DNA of 64,000 bases from Terriglobia bacterium. GTDB taxonomy: Bacteria > Acidobacteriota > Terriglobia > Bryobacterales > Bryobacteraceae. The stretch lies in NCBI GenBank assembly GCA_021325235.1, contig JAJPHN010000016.1:1-64000 (forward strand), read 5' to 3'. A program made the position numbers and the translations under genes. This document shows, in pieces, positions 1-6,242 of the stretch (its first letter is position 1; every line of letters begins with the position of its first letter). Below the pieces are notes generated by a model, which saw nothing but the letters and a program-made list of their open reading frames with translations, was not told the origin of the DNA and did no database searches.

Positions 1-200
1 GATTCAGTTGTCACACCCGTGGCACAGCTGAGTAGCGAAGTCTGGTCAGGATAAGTGCTGAATGCATATAAGTACGAAACCTTCCCCAAGATGAGATCTC
101 CCTGAAGGGCCGTGAGAGACGATCACGTTGATAGGACGGATGTGTAAGCGCAGTAATGCGTTGAGCTTACCGTTACTAATAGCCCGTTCGGCTTGACCAT
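1..200 (+). rRNA. rrl: 23S ribosomal RNA, 3' end (partial)
   Basis: The first 200 bases match the closing part of bacterial 23S rRNA: the conserved stretch gttgataggacggatgtgta, the cgcagtaatgcgttgagctta helix, and a terminal segment ending near gcttgaccat. The gene is cut by the left window edge. It is followed by a 5S gene on the same strand, so this is the end of an rRNA operon read left to right. The exact 3' end is set by similarity to the usual 23S terminus and may be off by a few bases. Confidence 0.95.
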
Positions 201-366
201 AAAATTTACTCTACGCAGTAGCTCGCGCTTCTTCAGCGAAGCGAAGGCTTAGGAGTGGATCTCTGGCAAGCGCACGCAATTTTGTGGCATGAACGTCAAT
301 AACTATTTGAATGGCTGAGGCGGGGCTTAGTGCCCGGCCTCAGTCACCCTAAAGTTTTTACGACTT
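201..366 (+). other. 23S-5S internal transcribed spacer
   Basis: About 165 bases separate 23S from 5S. I see no tRNA cloverleaf and no open frame. It contains short hairpin-prone segments, as expected for an rRNA processing spacer. Confidence 0.7.
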
Positions 367-482
<116 letters not shown>

Positions 483-491
483 TTAAACAAC

Positions 492-523
492 AAAAGCCCG
501 GCTCATCACGAGCCGGGCTTTTT
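492..523 (+). terminator. Rho-independent terminator of the rRNA operon
   Basis: AAAAGCCCGGCT is followed by the loop CATCACG and then AGCCGGGCTTTTT, a perfect GC-rich stem with a T-run. It starts about 10 bases after the 5S gene and is placed to end the rRNA transcript. Confidence 0.92.
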
Positions 524-564
524 GCGTTTCTGAGAGACTAAAGCGTCAAGCCCCCGCGCCTGAC

Positions 565-624
565 AAGCCTCTCCGGGTCGATCGTGCTGCATGCGCGAGT
601 GTGTGAGAGAGCAGGAAGTCGCCG
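565..624 (+). pseudogene. Decayed 3' half of a second 5S rRNA gene
   Basis: Aligned without gaps to the 3' half of the intact 5S gene (421-480), these 60 bases match at 51 positions by my count. They include the identical 18-base run ctgcatgcgcgagtgtgt. The 5' half of 5S is absent upstream. It lies downstream of the rRNA terminator, so it is probably not transcribed with the operon. I read it as a remnant of a duplicated 5S or of unequal recombination between rRNA operons. Confidence 0.85.
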
Positions 625-754
625 GCGAGTGTGGAAAAGGCTTGTGGCCGGGTTTTCTCTTTTCGTATTCCCTTCGGTGGCATAGAATATGCATGTCGAT
701 TTGCACCGGCGTGACGTAAAATCCGGCTGCAATCCTGAGTCTTCGGAGGGATTC

Positions 755-946
755 ATGAACCTGGCGAAAATGATTGGGGAACTGAAGGCGGAGCGGGAAC
801 GGATCGAGGCGGCGATCAATGCGCTGGAGCGTTTGGCGGTTTCGAGTGCGAAGCGGAAAGCGCGTTCGGGCGATTGGAAACTTGCCGGCCGCAACGAAGC
901 CGCTCCGGCAGCGGAGGCGGCCTCCGACCGGGAAGTGCCTTCTTAG
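755..946 (+). CDS. Small coiled-coil-prone protein of unknown function
   Basis: This encodes 63 residues. The ATG at 755 is chosen because GGAGGG (745-750) sits at ribosome-binding distance; an in-frame ATG at 689 has no such site. The first 35 residues (MNLAKMIGELKAERERIEAA and on) have heptad-like spacing of hydrophobic and charged residues and should form an amphipathic or coiled-coil helix. The tail is Ala/Glu/Arg-rich and likely disordered. The stop overlaps the stop of the convergent ugd gene by 4 bases. I recognise no family. Confidence 0.6.
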   Translation: MNLAKMIGELKAERERIEAAINALERLAVSSAKRKARSGDWKLAGRNEAAPAAEAASDREVPS

Positions 947-2301
947 CTGATGGTCACGTAGCGCAGCCCTGAGCGCACCAGCTTGTCGCCATCGAGGGCG
1001 TGGCGGCCGTCCAGGATGAACGGGTTGCGCATGCGTTTGGCCAGCTGCTCCCATTCGAGCTCGCGGTAATCGCTCCACTCGGTGACAAGTACCAGGGCAT
1101 CGCAGCCGTCGGCGACCTCTTCGGCGGTCGGGCACAGGCAGACGCCCATTTTGCCGTGTTCGCGCTGGAAGCGTTCGCTGGCGATCGGGTCGTGCGCTTT
1201 GACTCGCACGCCGCGATCGATCAGTTTCTGGGCGATTTCGATAGCAGGTGCCTCGCGCAGATCGTCCGTGTTCGGCTTGAAGGCCAGACCGAGCAGGCCG
1301 ATGGTACGGCCTTTGAGGATTTTCAGTTCCTGCAGCAGCTTTTCGACGACGCGGTCGCGCTGGCGGGAGTTCACGGTGCGCGCTGCCTCGACGATCGGCA
1401 TGTGCAGGCCGTATTCGCCGGCGGTGGCAATCAGAGCGGCTGTGTCCTTACCGAAACAGGAGCCGCCCCAGCCCAGACCGGCGCTCAGGAAGCGCGAGCC
1501 GATGCGCGAATCGAGGCCGATGCCGCGCGCCACTTCGGTGATGTTGGCGCCGACGCGCTCGGCGACCAGCCCGATTTCGTTGATGAAGCTGATTTTCAGG
1601 GCCAGGAATGCGTTGGCGGCGTACTTGATCAGCTCGGCCGAGGCGAGATCAGTGGAAACCAGCGGCACGGCGGCGAAATTATCGGGGCGAGGCAGAAAGA
1701 CGGGCGCCGGGAAGGTCTGATCGAGGATTGGGCGGTAGAGGGTATAGAGCGTCTCGAGGGCGCGCGGCTCGTCGGCGCCGATGACGATGCGATCGGGATA
1801 GAGGCTGTCGTGTAGCGCGGTTCCTTCGCGCAGGAATTCCGGATTGGAGGCTACGGCGAAATCGGTTTTGTGGCCGTTTGAGCTCTGCTCGACGGCATCG
1901 CGCAGGAGCGACCCGACCCAGTTGCCGCTGCCGATCGGCACGGTGGACTTATTCACGACCACGGTGAAATTGCCGTTGCCGTTCTGGCCGATGGAGCGGG
2001 CGGCCTGCGAGAGGTACTCGAGATTGGGCGCGCCGGAGGGTGTGGGCGGGGTACCCACGGCGATGAAGACGACGTCGGCGTCCGGAATGGCCTCGGCATA
2101 GCTGCTGGTAAACGAGAGATTCGGCCGCGCCTCTTCCAGAACCTCCTCGAGATACGGTTCATAGATAGGGATGTGACCTTCGCGCAGAGCCCGGATCTTT
2201 GACTCATCCGTATCCAGGCAGGTGACCGAATGCCCAATGAAAGCCAGACAAACGCCGGTGGTGAGGCCGACGTACCCCGTTCCGATAATCGCTACTCGCA
2301 C
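943..2301 (-). CDS. ugd: UDP-glucose 6-dehydrogenase
   Basis: This 452-residue cytoplasmic enzyme oxidises UDP-glucose to UDP-glucuronate using two NAD+, feeding exopolysaccharide and lipopolysaccharide synthesis. The N-terminal Rossmann motif GTGYVG is at about 7-12. The catalytic cysteine is in GWGGSCFGKD (Cys282), and the C-terminal UDP-binding domain follows with GLLGLAFKPNTDDLREAPA. The length is normal for the family. The neighbours on both sides are on the + strand, so it is probably transcribed alone. Substrate choice (UDP-glucose rather than UDP-ManNAc or GDP-mannose) is inferred from overall family resemblance. Confidence 0.93.
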   Translation of the reverse strand: MRVAIIGTGYVGLTTGVCLAFIGHSVTCLDTDESKIRALREGHIPIYEPYLEEVLEEARPNLSFTSSYAEAIPDADVVFIAVGTPPTPSGAPNLEYLSQAARSIGQNGNGNFTVVVNKSTVPIGSGNWVGSLLRDAVEQSSNGHKTDFAVASNPEFLREGTALHDSLYPDRIVIGADEPRALETLYTLYRPILDQTFPAPVFLPRPDNFAAVPLVSTDLASAELIKYAANAFLALKISFINEIGLVAERVGANITEVARGIGLDSRIGSRFLSAGLGWGGSCFGKDTAALIATAGEYGLHMPIVEAARTVNSRQRDRVVEKLLQELKILKGRTIGLLGLAFKPNTDDLREAPAIEIAQKLIDRGVRVKAHDPIASERFQREHGKMGVCLCPTAEEVADGCDALVLVTEWSDYRELEWEQLAKRMRNPFILDGRHALDGDKLVRSGLRYVTIS

Positions 2302-2367
2302 CTTGCTAGGTTAGCGCGCCCTTCGGCGCCGTTTGCATCGGATAATTCTGCTTCGCGTGCGAGAATC

Positions 2368-3201
2368 GTGAACGTGATCGAAGCCGTTCATTCGACCGTG
2401 AATGCCGCCAAAGCCCGGGTTGTGATCTTCGATTTCGACGGCACGCTTTCGCTGATCCGCTCGGGCTGGATGGACGTGATGGTGCCGATGTGTGTCGAGC
2501 AGCTGGCGGCTCTCGGGACGGGCGAATCGGAGGTTCAGCTCCGGCAGACGGTGGAAGATTTCGTCTGGCGGCTCACCGGGAAAGAGACGATTTACCAGAT
2601 GATGGCGCTGGCGGATGCGGTGCGGGAGCGAGGTGGCACGCCACTCGAGCCGCTGGCGTACAAGAAACTCTATCTCGAACGGCTCTGGGTGAAGATTCAG
2701 AGCCGGATCGAAGCGCTGCGCAGCGGGTCGGCTTCGCCCGAGCAGTACCTGGTGCCGGGAGCGCGGGCTCTGCTCGAAGCGCTGTACCTGCGCGGGCTTC
2801 GGTTATATCTGGCGAGCGGCACAGATGAGGAAAACGTGCAGGAAGAAGCCGCGCTGCTGGGGGTCGCGCCGTTCTTTGAAGGCCGCATCTTCGGGGCGCG
2901 GGATGACCTGAGCAGTTTTTCGAAGGCGCTGCTGGTGCAACAGATTCTGGGCCGCACGGGCGGGGTGAGTCCGGAGGAGCTGCTGGTGTTCGGCGATGGC
3001 TATGTGGAGATCGAAGAAGTGAAGAAAGCGGGCGGAACGGCCGTGGGGGTGGCCACGGCAGAGCCCGAATGTCTACGAGTAGACGACTGGAAGAGAGCGC
3101 GGCTGCTGCGGGTGGGAGCCGACTTCATTGTACCCAACTTCCTGAATTTAGAAGAGCTTTTCGGGATTTTGTTCACGGCGCCGCTCTCTGTTGGGAAATA
3201 A
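2368..3201 (+). CDS. HAD-superfamily hydrolase (phosphatase-like)
   Basis: This encodes about 277 residues. HAD motif I is VVIFDFDGTLS near residue 20, where the first Asp is the nucleophile. Motif II is in YLASGTDEE. A conserved Lys precedes the acidic motif LLVFGDGYVEIEEVK, which normally binds Mg2+. An inserted helical cap lies between motifs I and II. The GTG at 2368 is preferred; the frame stays open upstream to 2230, but that would run into the divergent ugd start region. The substrate is unknown. A phosphoglycolate- or sugar-phosphatase role is possible but not shown. Confidence 0.8.
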   Translation: MNVIEAVHSTVNAAKARVVIFDFDGTLSLIRSGWMDVMVPMCVEQLAALGTGESEVQLRQTVEDFVWRLTGKETIYQMMALADAVRERGGTPLEPLAYKKLYLERLWVKIQSRIEALRSGSASPEQYLVPGARALLEALYLRGLRLYLASGTDEENVQEEAALLGVAPFFEGRIFGARDDLSSFSKALLVQQILGRTGGVSPEELLVFGDGYVEIEEVKKAGGTAVGVATAEPECLRVDDWKRARLLRVGADFIVPNFLNLEELFGILFTAPLSVGK

Positions 3202-3287
3202 ACAGAAAAGACGTTCCGGGTGTGTAACACTTCGCTTCGCTCTATCATCTCCCTAGTGAAAACCCGATAATTGGAAGAAGTACTACC

Positions 3288-3947
3288 GTGACACCCGACG
3301 TAACTATTCTCGAATCGGAAAAGGCCGGAATCATGAGCCAGGAGCACTTTCGACCCAAGGTCCTGCTCGCAGACGACCACCATCTTTTACTCGACGCGCT
3401 GCGCACTATGATGAGCGGTGACTTTGAAGTCATGGCTGTCGATAACAGCGCCTCCTTCATCGAAGCGATCGAAAGCTTTCAACCGAACGTCGCGATTCTG
3501 GACATTAACATGCCGGGCGGAGACGGTTTTACAACGGCGCGCCGGGCACTCGAGCGTAATCCCAATCTTCCGATTGTGTTTCTGTCGATGTACGCGGAGC
3601 CGCGCTATGTCGATCAGGCGGCGCACCTCGGGGCGAAGGCGTACCTGTCGAAGGTGGCACCGGCAACGGAGCTGATCGCGGCGATTCACGCGGTTCTGGA
3701 AGGCGAGGTGCTGCTTGCGCCCGCTCGCGAAGAGAGCCAGGCAGCCGGTCCGAAGAGCGAGCTTACGGCGCGGCAGCGCGAGGTACTGCGGCTGATCGCG
3801 ATGGGCAGCAGCGCCAAGGATATCGCGAACCAGCTGAACATTTCCGTGCGCACGGCGGAGTTCCACCGGGCAGCTATTATGCAGCGCCTCGGCCTGCATT
3901 CGACGGCCCAGATGACCCGCTACGCGATCGCGCATAACATCGCCTGA
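3288..3947 (+). CDS. NarL/FixJ-family response regulator
   Basis: This 219-residue transcription regulator has a receiver domain (about 23-140) with the acidic pair ADD and the phospho-acceptor in ILDINMPGGDG (Asp72). A LuxR-type helix-turn-helix follows (about 158-216), with LTARQREVLRLIAMG and the recognition-helix region NISVRTAEFHRAAI. The start may instead be the ATG at 3333 (MSQEHF), which would remove 15 residues before the receiver domain. No histidine kinase gene lies beside it, so its partner is elsewhere. Downstream is a DUF4142 gene on the same strand. Confidence 0.9.
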   Translation: MTPDVTILESEKAGIMSQEHFRPKVLLADDHHLLLDALRTMMSGDFEVMAVDNSASFIEAIESFQPNVAILDINMPGGDGFTTARRALERNPNLPIVFLSMYAEPRYVDQAAHLGAKAYLSKVAPATELIAAIHAVLEGEVLLAPAREESQAAGPKSELTARQREVLRLIAMGSSAKDIANQLNISVRTAEFHRAAIMQRLGLHSTAQMTRYAIAHNIA

Positions 3948-4022
3948 GTTGCGACTTTTAAGTCAGGCGCAAAGGCCGGTTTTGCTGTAACCAGCGCTCG
4001 CGGCGGCCATCCAACTTGACGG

Positions 4023-4544
4023 ATGAAGGCGCTGGGGGCAGTGTGGATTCTGGCTTTGCCGCTTCTGGGCGCGGACCCGCTGCATATCGATTCGGGCGCG
4101 CGCCAGATGCTTGCCTCGCCCGATATCGCGTTTGCCATGGACGCCGAGCAGAGCGGCGTGGCGGGCATTCAGCTGGGGCGGCTGGCAGCCGAGAAAGGTA
4201 CTTCGCCGGAACTCAAGCAGTTCGGAACGCAACTGGCGGACGAATGTGCGCGCCTCGATCGCAAGCTGGCCGAGTTTGCCGCAGGCGACAAGATGGTTCT
4301 GCCGCAGGTGCCGACCGCCAAGGACCAGAGCAGCTATGAAAAGCTGGCCAGGCTCTCGGGCGTCGCGTTCGATAAAGCCTACGCGAAACAGATGCTAAAG
4401 AGGCAGCAGAAGGTTGCCAAACGCTTTGCGCGGCAGGCGAAGAAGGGCAAGAACGACCAGCTGCGCGAACTGGCCTCGGAATCGCTGCCGGCGATCGAGC
4501 AGCACATCGACCAACTCAAATCCATTCGATCACAAACCTCATGA
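4023..4544 (+). CDS. DUF4142 family secreted protein
   Basis: This encodes 173 residues. A short N-terminal hydrophobic stretch (WILALPLLGA) looks like a signal peptide. The rest is a helical bundle with the DUF4142 hallmarks: AFAMDAEQSGVAGIQLGRLA, a middle FGTQLADECA segment and a C-terminal LPAIEQHIDQL. This ferritin-like fold is common in acidobacteria and proteobacteria and its function is not established. The stop overlaps the next start (ATGA), so the two genes are probably translated together. Confidence 0.8.
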   Translation: MKALGAVWILALPLLGADPLHIDSGARQMLASPDIAFAMDAEQSGVAGIQLGRLAAEKGTSPELKQFGTQLADECARLDRKLAEFAAGDKMVLPQVPTAKDQSSYEKLARLSGVAFDKAYAKQMLKRQQKVAKRFARQAKKGKNDQLRELASESLPAIEQHIDQLKSIRSQTS

Positions 4545-4858
4545 AATACCGTGTTACTTTCCGCGAGCGCTCGGACGAGCGCGGCGAACGAGCCGAAGAC
4601 CCGACCAGCTTTCTGGAGCCCGAGCTCGACGACTCCACTGTCTTAGATGCGCAGTTCGTGGGACGCACTGAGCCCGACGCGCTGCATTCTTCCGACCGTG
4701 CCGAAGAAGACGACGCATTTCTCAGCCTTGCAAGCGAGATCTGGGAGTACGACGTAGCCGAGGGCCGGGAAGAGGATTTCCGGAACGCGCTGCTTAATTC
4801 CGGCATGGTGATGGAGATCGAGCCGCTTGAAGCGGGCGACGAACTTGGGCTAAGTTAG
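4541..4858 (+). CDS. Small acidic protein of unknown function
   Basis: This encodes 105 residues and its ATG overlaps the upstream DUF4142 stop by 4 bases, which supports it being translated. The protein is strongly acidic, with many Asp/Glu pairs such as RAEEDDAF and AEGREEDF, and has no signal peptide or membrane segment. I recognise no family. Confidence 0.6.
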   Translation: MKYRVTFRERSDERGERAEDPTSFLEPELDDSTVLDAQFVGRTEPDALHSSDRAEEDDAFLSLASEIWEYDVAEGREEDFRNALLNSGMVMEIEPLEAGDELGLS

Positions 4859-4879
4859 TCTGACGGGAGAAACAAACCG

Positions 4880-5047
4880 ATGCTGCGCCTGGTGCTCATC
4901 ATTATTCTTTTTCTGCTGCTGATTGGGATGCTGCCGACCTGGCCCTACTCGCAGGGTTGGGGTTATGGGTACTATCCGAGCGGCGGTCTCGGGCTGCTGC
5001 TGATTATTGTGCTGGTGCTGTTTCTGGTGGACCGGCGCCGCGTGTAG
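4880..5047 (+). CDS. Small membrane protein, DUF3309-like
   Basis: This encodes 55 residues. Two hydrophobic helices (LVLIIILFLLLIGML at about 4-18 and LGLLLIIVLVLFLV at about 37-50) flank a Gly/Tyr-rich turn, GWGYGYYPSGG. This pattern matches the short DUF3309 membrane proteins. GGGAG (4865-4869) is a good ribosome-binding site. It lies 21 bases after the acidic-protein gene and may belong to the same transcript. Confidence 0.75.
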   Translation: MLRLVLIIILFLLLIGMLPTWPYSQGWGYGYYPSGGLGLLLIIVLVLFLVDRRRV

Positions 5048-5100
5048 GCTCCTTGGTACTTAATCCAAATTAATGTGTTCTACTGGTCTTTCGCCAGAAA

Positions 5101-5125
5101 AGTAAGCGCCGCGATGCGTCTTACT
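5101..5125 (+). promoter_or_regulatory. Possible leader hairpin before the secreted protein gene
   Basis: AGTAAG (5101-5106) pairs with CTTACT (5120-5125), and CGC (5107-5109) with GCG (5116-5118), leaving one bulged T. It lies about 30 bases upstream of the ATG at 5156 and just before the GGAGG site. It may be a leader structure; no function is shown. Confidence 0.3.
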
Positions 5126-5155
5126 AAGTGGCAATACTTGGAGGGCCATCACCAC

Positions 5156-5554
5156 ATGAAATCATTTAGACCAGCTCTGGCCGTTGTTTCACTCACCTTC
5201 GGCATGCTGCTCGGGACGGTTGCGCCCGTAGCTGCCGCTCCGTATGGGTTTCAATACGGAGACCGCTTCGGCGACATTCGCGGGCTTATCGATCGGACGC
5301 AGAACGACCTGCGGGAAGCTGCTCAGTTAGAGCACAACAACGGCGATGCGCGGCATCGGTACGACGATGCGCAGAAGCATCTCTCGACTTTCGACCGGCA
5401 CCTGACGAAGGGCAACTTCGATAAAGGCACGCTGGATAAAGCGATCGATAATCTGCAGGCGATTCTGGACAAGAACACACTGCAGGCTTCGACGCGCGAC
5501 GCGCTGTACCGCGACGTGCAGGACCTGCGTGCGGCGCGTGCGCATCGATATTGA
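5156..5554 (+). CDS. Small secreted helical protein
   Basis: This encodes 132 residues. The ATG at 5156 is chosen because TTGGAGGG lies just upstream and it begins a clear signal peptide (MKSFRPALAVVSL, then a hydrophobic core and AAA cleavage region). The longer frame from 5075 would bury that signal. The mature part is rich in Asp, Arg, His and Gln, with helical repeats such as IDRTQNDLREAAQLE and LDKAIDNLQAILDK. It is probably periplasmic. I recognise no family. Confidence 0.7.
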   Translation: MKSFRPALAVVSLTFGMLLGTVAPVAAAPYGFQYGDRFGDIRGLIDRTQNDLREAAQLEHNNGDARHRYDDAQKHLSTFDRHLTKGNFDKGTLDKAIDNLQAILDKNTLQASTRDALYRDVQDLRAARAHRY

Positions 5555-5612
5555 GTTAAAAAGTCGTGCTGTAATCGCTTAGGCGTATTCAGCGTCACGC
5601 CTGAAATTCCGG

Positions 5613-5655
5613 GGAACTCTGCGCGCTGTAACCATTCGGATACGCGGAGAGTTCC
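5613..5655 (+). terminator. Imperfect hairpin after the secreted protein gene
   Basis: GGAACTCTGCGCG (5613-5625) pairs with CGCGGAGAGTTCC (5643-5655) with one mismatch. A short TTT follows but there is no true T-run, so it is a weak terminator candidate. It lies between two converging genes. Confidence 0.35.
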
Positions 5656-5781
5656 TTTGAGAACCGAACATACGCGGAACCGCCTCCGGCTGACGGGGGG
5701 CTCAGCCTGACACTGGGCCAATGTATCTGGCTGTCCGTTCGGCGGGAACGAGCTTCCGGATGACAAGAAGCCCCGCGCCGA

Positions 5782-6114
5782 TCAGCAGCGGCGCACTTCG
5801 ACAGAAGCCCGGCAGGTGAGGGCGGCTTTGCGGCCCCACGACAGCGCCTCGTCTAGGTCAGCCACTTCCAAAACCCAGAAGCTGGCGGCTGGTTGACCCA
5901 TCTCCGGGTGCGGGGCATCGAAGAAAAACATGGGGCGATCGAGCTGCGGCCGGGGAGATTTCGCGCTGGCGGGCTGGTTCTGCGTGCCTCCGGCGAAGAT
6001 GCTCACGCCTGCGGCCCTCATGGCCTCGCTGACTGCTGCGACATTGCGGTGCAGCGTTTCCTCCTCGGGCGACGGGGTGTAAGGGTGCTGAATGCTAACC
6101 ACGTATTGCGGCAT
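5782..6114 (-). CDS. YCII-related domain protein
   Basis: This encodes 110 residues. It starts MPQYVVSIQHPYTPSPEE and carries the C-terminal strand pattern FWVLEVADLDEALSWG, typical of YCII/DGPF-type ferredoxin-like proteins. In acidobacteria and actinobacteria these often sit near sigma-factor genes. A good AGGAG site precedes the start on the reverse strand. The biochemical role is unknown. Confidence 0.75.
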   Translation of the reverse strand: MPQYVVSIQHPYTPSPEEETLHRNVAAVSEAMRAAGVSIFAGGTQNQPASAKSPRPQLDRPMFFFDAPHPEMGQPAASFWVLEVADLDEALSWGRKAALTCRASVEVRRC

Positions 6115-6242
6115 GGGTGGCTCCTGTATCGTTTTGGGCGGGGCGGTTTTCCTGCCTCTTATGAGTAGAACGAACGGGAGGGCGACCAGTCGACAGGTCG
6201 TCAGCGAATTTAGAGCTTCGTTAGAAAATTGCTAGTCCAGAG

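Noticed and set aside
1000-1815. 271-residue open frame antisense to ugd
   Set aside because: No start context or motifs; ugd is a clear full-length gene on the other strand.
5075-5155. Longer start for the secreted protein
   Set aside because: It would put 27 charged residues before a clear signal peptide and lacks a ribosome-binding site; 5156 has one.
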